Origin: an uncultured Meiothermus sp.
GTDB taxonomy: Bacteria > Deinococcota > Deinococci > Deinococcales > Thermaceae
NCBI RefSeq assembly: GCF_937863175.1
Contig: NZ_CALMCQ010000343.1
Span: 1 to 41,953, forward strand
DNA: 41,953 nucleotides
Direction of reading: 5' to 3'
Shown: positions 15,254-23,507 of the stretch, one piece after another
How the letters are laid out: the number at the start of each line of letters is the position of its first letter
How positions within the stretch are numbered: the stretch's first letter is position 1
The notes under the pieces: model-generated
The model's database searches: none
Told to the model about the DNA's origin: nothing
What the model saw: only the letters and a program-made list of their open reading frames with translations
Position numbers and translations under genes: made by a program

Positions 15254-15283
15254 AGTCTAGCATATCCGGGGTCGGCCCCGCAA
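15254..15283 (-). promoter_or_regulatory. Promoter of the leader/kinase operon
   Basis: On the minus strand TTGCGG (15283-15278) is followed after 18 nt by TAGACT (15259-15254). Transcription would start near 15247, about 30 nt before the leader ORF. An overlapping TATGCT could serve instead but has poor spacing. Confidence 0.45.
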
Positions 15284-15415
15284 GAAGGGTCGCGTTTCTA
15301 AAGGCCGATCGCGATCTGGTCTAAAACAGCGACCGGGCGTACCCTGCAGGCCGGACGACTAGAAGGGCAAAAACCATACTGGTCGACGCATTACGCCCCA
15401 CACGGCTTTTTGCGC

Positions 15416-15421
15416 TATGAT
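15416..15421 (+). promoter_or_regulatory. -10 element of the SDR-like gene, leaderless
   Basis: TATGAT ends 8 nt before the ATG at 15430, with GGGATTCA between and no Shine-Dalgarno. This is the best -10 match to TATAAT in the leaderless set of this window. The -35 region is weak. Confidence 0.55.
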
Positions 15422-15429
15422 GGGATTCA

Positions 15430-16149
15430 ATGGTCGATTTTTCACGAGATTTGCTGGGCCTGGAGCAGCGCATCGTCATGGTAACGGGGGCCGGACGGGG
15501 GTTTGGGCGTTCGATGGCCCGCTCCTACGCCCGCAATGGGGCCACCGTCATCACCGTAGACCCCGATGTGGAAATGGCCACCGCGATTGCCTCCGAGGTC
15601 GAACAACTGGGGGCCACCGCCATCCCCATCCGGGGCGACATGTCGGTGGTGCTGGACGTGATGAACACCTTCGAGAAGATCGAAGAGTTGTTTGGGATGC
15701 TCGACGGGATTGTGCATGTCACCAGTGCCGAGAGCAAGACCCCCTTTGTTGAGTTGCTCGAGGGGGAGTGGTACGACCTGCTCAACGCCGATGTGAAGTC
15801 CAGCCTGTACGTGTTGCAGCAGGGCCTGCGCTACCTGAGCGGGGGCGGCTTCGTGACCCTGGTGTTGCCGCCCTTGCAGCGCGACCAGCCCCATGTGGCC
15901 TCCGTACGTGGAGCGGTGGCGGGTCTGATAGAGGGCGCGACCCGTATCTTCCCCACCAATGTGCGCGTCAATGGGGTTATCCCCAGCCGTGATCCGACGA
16001 GCGAGGAGCACGACCGGCCTCTGGTGCGGGTAGCGGTAGCCCTGGGTTCGATGGTCTCGGAGGGTGTGCGGGGACAGTTGCTCGAGGTTCTGCTCCCCGA
16101 GCCACCGAACCAACCGGAAATCTACGACTTGCTGAGGGAGTTACCATGA
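15430..16149 (+). CDS. Degenerate short-chain dehydrogenase/reductase-like protein
   Basis: This 239-residue protein has an SDR Rossmann fold with an intact cofactor loop TGAGRGFG (residues 19-26) and an acidic VDPD after strand 2, which would favour NAD. The catalytic tetrad is lost: the NNAG site reads VHVTSA (about 95-100), the Ser site reads TLVLPP (about 143-148), and the YxxxK motif reads VASVR (156-160). The downstream RVNGVIPS segment is kept. It may bind a nucleotide without oxidoreductase activity, or use other residues. It lies directly upstream of nrdR, with a 4-nt overlap to a small ORF in between. The leaderless -10 supports the ATG at 15430. Confidence 0.8.
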   Translation: MVDFSRDLLGLEQRIVMVTGAGRGFGRSMARSYARNGATVITVDPDVEMATAIASEVEQLGATAIPIRGDMSVVLDVMNTFEKIEELFGMLDGIVHVTSAESKTPFVELLEGEWYDLLNADVKSSLYVLQQGLRYLSGGGFVTLVLPPLQRDQPHVASVRGAVAGLIEGATRIFPTNVRVNGVIPSRDPTSEEHDRPLVRVAVALGSMVSEGVRGQLLEVLLPEPPNQPEIYDLLRELP

Positions 16150-16202
16150 AAGGAGCGTCTAAGGTCGAAAGAGATCTCCAGGCCCTCGGCCTTCTTCCTT
16201 AG
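16146..16202 (+). CDS. Possible 18-residue coupled ORF before nrdR
   Basis: The SDR-like gene ends in ATGA, and the ATG opens an 18-codon frame, MKGASKVERDLQALGLLP, ending in TAG 16 nt before nrdR. The frame lies over an inverted repeat (GTCTAAGG at 16157-16164 with CCTTAGAC at 16197-16204, and an inner AGGCC/GGCCT pair). It may couple translation into nrdR, which lacks a Shine-Dalgarno, or be a chance frame. Length is too short for coding statistics. Confidence 0.25.
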   Translation: MKGASKVERDLQALGLLP

Positions 16203-16217
16203 ACCTTCGACCAAATT

Positions 16218-16742
16218 ATGAACTGCCCCTTCTGCGGAAACCCCGACAGCCGTGTGCTGGATTCTCGCCCTTCGGACGAGGGCTCGGTGATTCGCCGTCG
16301 TCGGGAGTGCCCAGGCTGCAAGCGTCGTTTTACCACCTACGAGCGGGCCCAGGTGGAGCCCTTGCTGGTGGTCAAGCGCTCGGGGCGCAAGGAGACTTTC
16401 GATCCCAACAAGCTGTTGCGCGGTCTCAGCCTGGCAGCCCAGAAGCGCCCGATAGACCCCGAAGAGTTGCAGGATTTTGCTTTTGGCTTCGAGGACACCG
16501 TCAAGGAAATGGAGATCACCTCCGAGGAAATTGGCTTACGCTCGCTGGCTTTCCTGAAGAACCTCGACCCGGTGGCCTATATCCGCTTTGCCTCGGTCTA
16601 CCGCGAGTTCGACAGCCTGGAAAACTTTATCGAGGAAGTGCGCAAGCTTGACCGCAAACCCGGCAAGGGCAGAAGAGCCCCAAAGGCGGAGGAAGAGGAC
16701 GAGCTCAGTCTGGCCGACGAAGCTCGCCTGGGCACGGTTTGA
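16218..16742 (+). CDS. nrdR: NrdR, repressor of ribonucleotide reductase genes
   Basis: NrdR is the nucleotide-sensing repressor that binds NrdR boxes before ribonucleotide reductase operons. Seen here are the N-terminal zinc ribbon with Cys3, Cys6, Cys31 and Cys34, the RRRECPGCKRRFTTYER core, and the ATP-cone from about residue 49 (VVKRSGRKETFDPNKL) to about 140, ending in FASVYREFDSLENFIEEV. At 174 residues it is about 20 longer than usual because of a charged C-terminal tail (KGRRAPKAEEEDEL) with no known role. No Shine-Dalgarno precedes the ATG at 16218. It follows the SDR-like gene on the same strand. No nrd structural gene is in the window. Confidence 0.95.
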   Translation: MNCPFCGNPDSRVLDSRPSDEGSVIRRRRECPGCKRRFTTYERAQVEPLLVVKRSGRKETFDPNKLLRGLSLAAQKRPIDPEELQDFAFGFEDTVKEMEITSEEIGLRSLAFLKNLDPVAYIRFASVYREFDSLENFIEEVRKLDRKPGKGRRAPKAEEEDELSLADEARLGTV

Positions 16743-16944
16743 GCAGTGGACACCCGGCAGGAAGAAAGCCTGGCCGGCATGTTCTCGTCCCCGACCTTCC
16801 CAGGCTGGTTTGGCCATTACAGCCACAGAAGTAAAAACCTCCCGATAGGTACGCTCATCCCTCCGGTCATGGGATATGATTTGCGCTGTCTGTGCGCGGC
16901 TGACCCGCGACCGTATTCCCAAAACAGGCTGGAGGATGTTGAAA

Positions 16945-18309
16945 ATGGCAAACCAGTTTGACACAAACCGCCCCCTGCGGGTAGCAGTCATCGGCTCGGG
17001 GCCTTCAGGCATCTATGCTGCCGAAGCCCTGATCAAACAGAGTGCGACCGTGGTCTCGGTGGATGTGTTTGACCGGCTGCCCACCCCCTATGGGCTGGTG
17101 CGCTATGGGGTGGCGCCCGATCACCAGACCATCAAGTCGGTCACTAAGGTCATGCAGAAGGTGTTGCAAGACCCACGGGTGCGGTTTCTGGGCAGCGTCG
17201 AGTATGGCCGTGACCTGACCCGCGCCGACCTGCGATACCACTATGATGCCGTGGTCTACGCGGTGGGGGCTTCCAGCGACCGCAACCTGGGCATCCCTGG
17301 CGAAGACCTGCCCGGTAGCCTCTCGGCCACCGAGTTTGTGGCCTGGTACAATGGCCACCCCGATTACGAAACCCACCAGATGAACCTCGATATGCGCGGG
17401 GTAGCGGTGGTGGGGGTGGGCAACGTGGCGGTGGATGTGACCCGGGTTCTGGCCAAATCGGTAGAGGAGATGACCCAGACCGATATTGCCGATCACGCGC
17501 TGCCGGTGCTGGCCCAGAGCCAGGTGACCGATGTGTACATGCTGGGCCGCCGGGGCCCGGCCCAGGCCAAGTTCACCACCAAGGAACTGCGCGAACTGGG
17601 CGAGTTGCACAATGCCGATATTGTGGTCAGGCCGGAGGAACTCGAGCTCGACGAGAAGAGTGCAGCTTCGATTGCCGACCAGCCGGCCATGCTCAAAAAC
17701 CTGGAAATTCTGCGGGGGTTTGCTGCCAAACCCCTGGAGGGCAAACCGCGCCGGGTGCATCTTCGCTTCCTGGTCTCGCCGGTGGCGATTCTGGGCGAGG
17801 GCCGGGTACAGAAGATTCGCCTCGAGCGCAATCGCCTTGACGAAAACCTGAACGCGGTGGGCACCGGCGAGTTCGAAGAATTGGAAGTGGGCCTGGTGCT
17901 GCGCTCGGTGGGTTACAAGGGCCTGCCTTTGCCCGAGGTGCCCTTCGATGGCCGCAAAAGCGTAATTCCCAACCAGGGCGGGCGGGTGATGCGGGACGGT
18001 CAGATAGCGCCCGGCGAGTATACCGCTGGCTGGATCAAGCGCGGCCCCAGCGGGGTGATCGGCACCAACAAGGCCGATGCTGTCGAGACCATCAAGCTGC
18101 TCTTGGAGGACGCGCCCAGTTTACCTCTCGCGGCTGAACCGGATTCGCAAGCCGTAATGCGGCTGCTGCAAGAGCGGGGTGCAAAGGTGGTGGGCTTCGA
18201 CCACTGGCTCAAGCTCGATGCACTCGAGACCGAGCAAGGCCAGGCCCAGGGCCGCCCACGGGTTAAGGTCACCAGCGTGAAAAAGATGCTCGAGCTGAGC
18301 AGGGATTGA
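16945..18309 (+). CDS. Ferredoxin/adrenodoxin-NADP+ reductase, FprA-type
   Basis: This 454-residue flavoprotein resembles mycobacterial FprA and mitochondrial adrenodoxin reductase, which move electrons between NADPH and ferredoxin. It has the FAD site GSGPSG (residues 17-22), the family signature PTPYGLVRYGVAPDH shortly after (about 48-62), the NADP-site segment GVGNVAVDVTRVL (about 157-169), the GRRGPAQAKF motif, and the C-terminal FAD segment GWIKRGPSGVIGTNKADA. The ATG at 16945 is chosen because GGAGG (16931-16935) sits 9 nt upstream; upstream in-frame starts would add a non-conserved N-terminus. The 202 nt between nrdR and this gene hold no other gene; a TATGAT at about 16873-16878 may be a -10. 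It converges with the peptidase gene. Confidence 0.9.
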   Translation: MANQFDTNRPLRVAVIGSGPSGIYAAEALIKQSATVVSVDVFDRLPTPYGLVRYGVAPDHQTIKSVTKVMQKVLQDPRVRFLGSVEYGRDLTRADLRYHYDAVVYAVGASSDRNLGIPGEDLPGSLSATEFVAWYNGHPDYETHQMNLDMRGVAVVGVGNVAVDVTRVLAKSVEEMTQTDIADHALPVLAQSQVTDVYMLGRRGPAQAKFTTKELRELGELHNADIVVRPEELELDEKSAASIADQPAMLKNLEILRGFAAKPLEGKPRRVHLRFLVSPVAILGEGRVQKIRLERNRLDENLNAVGTGEFEELEVGLVLRSVGYKGLPLPEVPFDGRKSVIPNQGGRVMRDGQIAPGEYTAGWIKRGPSGVIGTNKADAVETIKLLLEDAPSLPLAAEPDSQAVMRLLQERGAKVVGFDHWLKLDALETEQGQAQGRPRVKVTSVKKMLELSRD

Positions 18310-18337
18310 GCAGGAGGCAGGGGAGACAAGCGGTCGG

Positions 18338-19033
18338 TCATGGTCTTGAACCCTCCACCTCCGACCCCCGGTTACTTGTTTGCAGGCGCCCTACCCACAA
18401 AAAAGCGGTTGCCATTGCCCGGTTCAAGGTCTCTTGATTGGGTGGGTTTGTCAGCAAACGTTCTAACTCGGCCTCGCTGATGTTTTCCAACGGCCTTGCG
18501 CTGGGTTGGTCGCCGGCAAAGCGCATGGCCATTCCTTCGGCTTTCCAGCGTGGCCAGCCCTCGGGCTGGGCCAGATGGAATAACTCGTGGCGCAGGGTGC
18601 GCTCGAGGCTTTTCCGCTCGAGGAGAACGCGTAAACGCTGGCTGTCAATCTGGTTTTTAATTCGGTTGGCAGCAGATAGGACGAACCAGGGCAGCCGGGT
18701 TGCGGTGGTATAGGACTTTAGGTTGGGATGAACAACCACCCGCACCAAAGCAGGTGGGTGGTAGCCCGCTACGATCAAATCTCGGCGGGTCCTTTGAAGA
18801 ATTCCAAAGACTTCAGACAGGTGTCGGGCGTCCTCTGCCGAGGCGGTCTGTAGGACGAAGCCCGGCGCACGGGTGGTCTGCCAGCTCTGGGCAAGGGCAG
18901 TGGTTAGGAAGGCCAGCAGAACTATGGCGAGTAGGGCAGGGCAGCAGGGTTTGGGAGAGAAAGGCCGACCGGCTTCTGAAGTTGCCCCCCTGCCCCCTAG
19001 CCCGAAGGGCGATGCACCCCTGCCCCCCCTCAC
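18338..19033 (-). CDS. Exported HExxH metallopeptidase-like protein
   Basis: This 231-residue protein has a HELFH zinc motif (His149, Glu150, His153) followed by PRWKAEGMAM, in which Glu166 can be the third ligand, as in peptidase-MA-like gluzincins. A signal-type hydrophobic stretch at about residues 31-48 ends in ALA-QS. The first 28 residues are Gly/Arg-rich and are encoded by a GC-rich repeat, which is unusual before a signal peptide. GTG 19033 has GGAG 6 nt upstream and lies only 3 nt after the macroglobulin stop, so it is translationally coupled to it. It probably acts outside the membrane. Its pairing with a protease-trapping macroglobulin suggests a linked role, but the substrate is unknown. 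Confidence 0.7.
   Translation of the reverse strand: MRGGRGASPFGLGGRGATSEAGRPFSPKPCCPALLAIVLLAFLTTALAQSWQTTRAPGFVLQTASAEDARHLSEVFGILQRTRRDLIVAGYHPPALVRVVVHPNLKSYTTATRLPWFVLSAANRIKNQIDSQRLRVLLERKSLERTLRHELFHLAQPEGWPRWKAEGMAMRFAGDQPSARPLENISEAELERLLTNPPNQETLNRAMATAFLWVGRLQTSNRGSEVEGSRP
18980..19033. repeat. GC-rich repeat at the 5' end of the peptidase gene
   Basis: Direct copies of a C-rich unit (GCCCCCCTGCCCCC at about 18984 and CACCCCTGCCCCCC at about 19015) flank a perfect small palindrome, GCCCGAAGGGC at 19000-19010. The unit translates as GGRGASPFGLGGRGA before the signal peptide. It looks like an intergenic repeat that has become part of the reading frame. Confidence 0.55.
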
Positions 19034-19036
19034 GCC

Positions 19037-22000
19037 TTACTCCGTCACCCGCACCGTCCGCACCGTTCCGACCCCGCGCACTTCCGGCTCATACATCATC
19101 CAGGCCAGGGTGGGCAGCGCGGTGAAGTTACCCGGGGTCTCGGCCCGCAGCACGTAGGTGAAGGTTACGGGGCCACTCAGGTAGCTGAAAAAGAACTCTA
19201 CCTGCCGATCCCGGATTTCGCGCCCGTCGAACCAGTAGTTCCAGCCGTAGTAGTCGTCACCGAACCGGGAGCGCACTCCAGCAATGCGGAACGAGTCGTC
19301 GTTCTCCACCACACTCAGGCCAGCCGGAGTGGGTTCCTCCACCACCACATACCGCATAGCGCCCTGCTCGGGGCGCAGGGTGAGGGTCACGACCACCAAC
19401 TCCCCCATTTTCAGTGAGCCAGTGAGGGGGCTACGGTCGTAGACAAAACGCTCGGCCCTGGCATCGTAGCGGGGTGTGAGCTTCTCGTAGGTGCGGGCCA
19501 CCCGCAGGCCGCTGGACTCCGGGCGCAGATACTCCCGCTCCTCGAAATAGCCTACGCTGCCGCCGGCATACACCCGATGGTTGCTGGTGAACTGCACTAC
19601 GTTCTCGCCTGGCTTCAAACCCTCCAGGGCCAGCTCGCCACCCCAGGCCGGAACCCGCAGGGTCTGCTCCTGCCCATTTACCCTGACCTGCACTTCCTGT
19701 TCGCCGGGTTGCTCGCCAGTAGCCCCGGCCAGGGCCAGCGCCGCTACCACCACTGCGGCGGTGTCCTTGGTGGAAGTCCAGCGCGCCCCTCTGCGTTCCT
19801 GCATCAGCCAGTTCACGATTTTGGGAATGACCGGGTGGGCTGGGTGCAGCCGGGCCAGGGCTTCCAGACCCCGCGCGGTGGCTTCAATGCGGTCGTCGTT
19901 CCAGGCCCAGCGGGGAGCCCGCACCTCCCAGTAGGCGCTGCGCTCGCGCTCGGTCAGCTTCTGTAGCAGGCCATCCAGCGCCCGCTCGGCCTGTGCCCGA
20001 TCCCCGTTTTGCTGGAAGGCCAGCACAATCAAGGCATGACCGTAGGGGGTGAGGTCGGGCCGGGTCAGGTAGTCTTGCAGGTAGCCAAAATTCAGAGGTT
20101 GAGATGGTTGGAGAGCGGTGCGGTTCAGCAGGGGAGGGCCTGCATGCAGTACGCCGGGCTGCCAGCCCTGGGGCACGTATTTTGGCCCGGCCAGGGCAAA
20201 GGCATAGGCGGCGTAGGCCACCGCATCGGCGGCATAGGTGTTGGCGTCGGGCCGGTTCAGGGTCTTGAGCAGATACGCCACACCCCGTTTGAGTACGTCC
20301 TCGCGCACGGTGTAACCCGCCTCCTGGGCCTGCAACAGTCCGGTCAATACATACGAGGAGATGTAGACCGAAGAGGCGTCGTTTTGCCAGAAGCCCCAGC
20401 CGCCGTCCTCGAGCTGGAAGTCGTAGAGGCGGCGCAGCCCTACAGCCACAAAATCGTCGAGGTTGGCCGAAAGGTTCTCGGGCAACCGGACAAAGCCACC
20501 GGCTTGCCTGGCCAGCACACTGGGCAGGAAGCGGCTCATGGTCTGCTCGGAACAGCCATAGGGATAGCCTGCCAGATAACCCAGGGCGGGGGTGACGGCA
20601 GCGGCCAGCGAGGGGGTGAGGTAGAGCTTGCCTCGGGTCTGCGAGAGGTCGGTGTTTGGGGGTAGGTCAAACCGCCAAATATCGCCAGACTGTCCGGCCC
20701 AGCCCAGTTCTCCCTTCAAGCCCTTGGGCAGAATCGGCAGGCGGATCCGCAGGGCATCCGAAGCGGCGGGTGTGAGGGCCGAGGCCTCCAGAGTGGCGGT
20801 GCCGCTCTGGTCGGCCCGCACCCGGTAACGGGTCGAGGTACGGCCCCCTGCCGGGAACTGGGCCAGGGTGGTGGGCGGCGCGAGCAGGTTGAGGCCGGTG
20901 GGCTCGAGCCTCAGTTGACCCTGCCGGTTTTCGCCCAGGTTGTTCTGCCCGATTACCCGCAGGACTGCCTCGTCGCCCCGAATCAGGAAGCGCGGGGTGC
21001 TAAGGCGGGCAATCACCGGCAGGGTGGTGGTGACGGTCTGGGTAGCCTGCCCCACGGTATCCGAGAGCGAGATGGCCCTGGCCGTCAGGCGCCACTGGGT
21101 CAGGTTGTCGGGGAAGGCGGCCTCTACGCTGGTCTCGCCCAACTCGTTGGTCTCGACCGTAGGGAGCCAGAGGAGGGTATCGCGGAAATCCTGGCGCACC
21201 TGAGGGTCGGCCAGCTTGGATTCTTTGGCCTGCCCAAAGACGGCTTTGTCCAGGGGCGCCCGGGCCGCTATGCTGGGTGCGGGTGCCACATTGCCGAAGT
21301 AGTAGCCTCCGGCGGTCTGGGTGCCCACCACGTTGCTCCGGAAGGCCCAGAAGAAGCCGCGAATGTCCGTGGCTTTCTCGGGGCGTACCAGATAGATGGC
21401 CTCGTCCACCAGTCCGAGCGTGACCTGGCTGCGCACTGGACGCCCATTCGCGTCGGTCACTTTCAGGCGATAGGTAGCGGTCTCGCCTGGTTTGTAGGTG
21501 GTTTTGTCGGAGGCCACGGCCACGTTCAGGAATTTCTCTACTGGCGGCAGCAAAAAGCCCGCCACGTCGGAGTAATATTCGCCGCCTCCCAGCACCGTAA
21601 CCGACAGGTAGCCATTGGGGGCCATCTCGGACGTAAGTTTGAGGTCGTAGGTGAAGGTGGAACCCTGGAAGCGCACAATTTCTGGTTTGGAAATGGTCTG
21701 ACCCTCCAGATTGACCAGCGCCCAGCCATCGGCGATCGGCGACTGCACCACGAACCGGGCGGTCTCGCCAGCCCTGTACTCGGGTTTGTCCACGGTAATC
21801 TTCAGGCTCTTGTAGTCCCAGAACCAGTACGAACCATCCGAGACCCAGACCCAGTCCTCGGCGCGGGTGGCCCGCCCGGCTCCATCGCGGGCCTGCACGA
21901 CCAGGGCATAGGAGCCTTGTTGGGGTAGTCGCAGGCGGACGCTGGCCTGGCCTCTGGCGTCGGTGCGACCCTGCAGGCTGACCCCGCGCTCGCGCTGTTC

Positions 22001-23485
22001 GCCCCTGCCGCGCAGCCAGTACGAGCGCTGGGCTACCACCGTAAAGGGTACTGAGACCGGGTTGCCCTCCAGGTCCTGCGCCCGCACCGTAGCGGTGATG
22101 GCGTCGCTGGTCTGATAGGCGTAGCCCTCGGTGCGGATGTCCAGCACAATCCCGGAGCGATACGCGGTAATAAATTCACTGCTGCTGACTTCGCGCCCCG
22201 CTTCGTCGGTCACGCCGGCCTCGAGGGTCAGCCGGTAGTCCTGCGGGTCGGCCTTGAGCGGCGCTTCCACCACCAGCTCGCCTTTGTCGTTCAGCCGCCC
22301 CTCGCCGCGCTGGATGATCCTGCCCTCGTAGCTATCCTCAAACTCGTAGTTCTGGTAGAAGCCGTAGCTCGAGACATACGCAAAGCGATGGTAGGGTCGC
22401 TGGATAATTGAGTAATTCACTTTTCCGCCCGAGACCGGCCCGCCAAACAGGTACTCGCCCTTCACCACAAAACGGGCCCGCTCCCCCTGCACGGCTACTT
22501 TTTTCTCTGCCGTGACGCTGACGCGGTACTCGGGCTTAACAAACTCCTGCACTTCAAACTCGCCCGAATGAGCCTCGCCCTGTAAACGCGCCACGACCGT
22601 ATAACCCCCCAGCCGGGCATCCAATCCGACACGAAACTGCCCCCCAAAGCTGCCGTAGGCATCGCTGGTGAGGCGGGCGGAGAAAACCTCGGAGTCGTCA
22701 AGGTCGCGCACCACCACCTCGACCGGTTGATGGGCTACCGGGCGCAGACCCAGTGCGGTGCGGGCGGTGCCCTTGAAAAACACCGTATGGCCGGGGCGAT
22801 AGACCGGGCGATCGGTGACCAGATAGACCCGGTTTTTCTCCAGGTTCCAGCTTTCCCAGTAGGCGTTGCTAAAAGCCCAGGAAGTGCCTGAGCGGGCAGC
22901 CATAAAGAGGTTGTCGGTGTTGTGCAAATTGCTGCGAAACTGGGCCAGCCCGCCTTCGGCCCGTAGCTGCTGTACCACCCGCATGTCCTTGGACACAAAA
23001 ATTTGGGCGGTTCGGGGCTGCCCGTTGCTCAGGCTGGCGGTATAGGCCAGTATTCTTTGCGGGTCGGACTTGACCACCAGCCCCAGGCTGGTCACCAGGA
23101 TCAGCGTGGCCGAGGTCGGACGAGGGGTGCCAATCTGGGCCAGATACAGGCCTTCAGGCAAGCGCCCAAGGCTCACGTTGCCATAGGGGTTGTTGCGCAG
23201 CCGAAAAACCGGCACCGTACGCACTGGAGATAAATCCAGCTCTCGGGTGCGCTGAAATTCGCGCGGGCCACCGAGTTCAACCACCTTTTCGGGGTTGCGA
23301 ATGCGCAGGATGCGGATCTGGCTGCTGCCACCCCCTGGCAGGTAGTACTCCAGCCGCACCTGCTGGGCGGGGCTGTAAGTTCCGCCACCGTACAACTGGG
23401 GTTCCTGGCGCTGGGCCGAGCCCGGTATCAACCCAATCAAGAAAAGTCCCAGTAAACCAGTCCCTGTTCTCCAAAAACGCTTCAT
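19037..23485 (-). CDS. yfaS: Bacterial alpha-2-macroglobulin, YfaS-like
   Basis: This 1482-residue secreted protein belongs to the bacterial alpha-2-macroglobulins, which trap proteases by a bait region and a reactive thioester. An N-terminal signal peptide (RFWRTGTGLLGLFLIGLIPG, cleavage likely after GSA) has no lipobox Cys, so it is probably periplasmic rather than a lipoprotein. Many MG beta-sandwich domains follow, with typical text such as NRVYLVTDRPVYRPGHTV and KPEYRAGETARFVVQSP. The thioester motif GCSEQ gives Cys978 and Gln981, followed by the helical TED domain (VGLRRLYDFQLEDGGWGFW) and a receptor-like C-terminus. ATG 23485 is chosen because GGGAGG ends 8 nt upstream; ATG 23491 would leave 2 nt. 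DUF1175 lies upstream and a peptidase downstream. Confidence 0.93.
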   Translation of the reverse strand: MKRFWRTGTGLLGLFLIGLIPGSAQRQEPQLYGGGTYSPAQQVRLEYYLPGGGSSQIRILRIRNPEKVVELGGPREFQRTRELDLSPVRTVPVFRLRNNPYGNVSLGRLPEGLYLAQIGTPRPTSATLILVTSLGLVVKSDPQRILAYTASLSNGQPRTAQIFVSKDMRVVQQLRAEGGLAQFRSNLHNTDNLFMAARSGTSWAFSNAYWESWNLEKNRVYLVTDRPVYRPGHTVFFKGTARTALGLRPVAHQPVEVVVRDLDDSEVFSARLTSDAYGSFGGQFRVGLDARLGGYTVVARLQGEAHSGEFEVQEFVKPEYRVSVTAEKKVAVQGERARFVVKGEYLFGGPVSGGKVNYSIIQRPYHRFAYVSSYGFYQNYEFEDSYEGRIIQRGEGRLNDKGELVVEAPLKADPQDYRLTLEAGVTDEAGREVSSSEFITAYRSGIVLDIRTEGYAYQTSDAITATVRAQDLEGNPVSVPFTVVAQRSYWLRGRGEQRERGVSLQGRTDARGQASVRLRLPQQGSYALVVQARDGAGRATRAEDWVWVSDGSYWFWDYKSLKITVDKPEYRAGETARFVVQSPIADGWALVNLEGQTISKPEIVRFQGSTFTYDLKLTSEMAPNGYLSVTVLGGGEYYSDVAGFLLPPVEKFLNVAVASDKTTYKPGETATYRLKVTDANGRPVRSQVTLGLVDEAIYLVRPEKATDIRGFFWAFRSNVVGTQTAGGYYFGNVAPAPSIAARAPLDKAVFGQAKESKLADPQVRQDFRDTLLWLPTVETNELGETSVEAAFPDNLTQWRLTARAISLSDTVGQATQTVTTTLPVIARLSTPRFLIRGDEAVLRVIGQNNLGENRQGQLRLEPTGLNLLAPPTTLAQFPAGGRTSTRYRVRADQSGTATLEASALTPAASDALRIRLPILPKGLKGELGWAGQSGDIWRFDLPPNTDLSQTRGKLYLTPSLAAAVTPALGYLAGYPYGCSEQTMSRFLPSVLARQAGGFVRLPENLSANLDDFVAVGLRRLYDFQLEDGGWGFWQNDASSVYISSYVLTGLLQAQEAGYTVREDVLKRGVAYLLKTLNRPDANTYAADAVAYAAYAFALAGPKYVPQGWQPGVLHAGPPLLNRTALQPSQPLNFGYLQDYLTRPDLTPYGHALIVLAFQQNGDRAQAERALDGLLQKLTERERSAYWEVRAPRWAWNDDRIEATARGLEALARLHPAHPVIPKIVNWLMQERRGARWTSTKDTAAVVVAALALAGATGEQPGEQEVQVRVNGQEQTLRVPAWGGELALEGLKPGENVVQFTSNHRVYAGGSVGYFEEREYLRPESSGLRVARTYEKLTPRYDARAERFVYDRSPLTGSLKMGELVVVTLTLRPEQGAMRYVVVEEPTPAGLSVVENDDSFRIAGVRSRFGDDYYGWNYWFDGREIRDRQVEFFFSYLSGPVTFTYVLRAETPGNFTALPTLAWMMYEPEVRGVGTVRTVRVTE

Positions 23486-23507
23486 ATACATAGCCTCCCG
23501 ACAGTAT

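Noticed and set aside
20009-21928. Long plus-strand open frames opposite the alpha-2-macroglobulin gene
   Set aside because: They are shadow frames caused by high GC; they have no motifs, and the minus strand carries a continuous 1482-residue protein with signal peptide and thioester.
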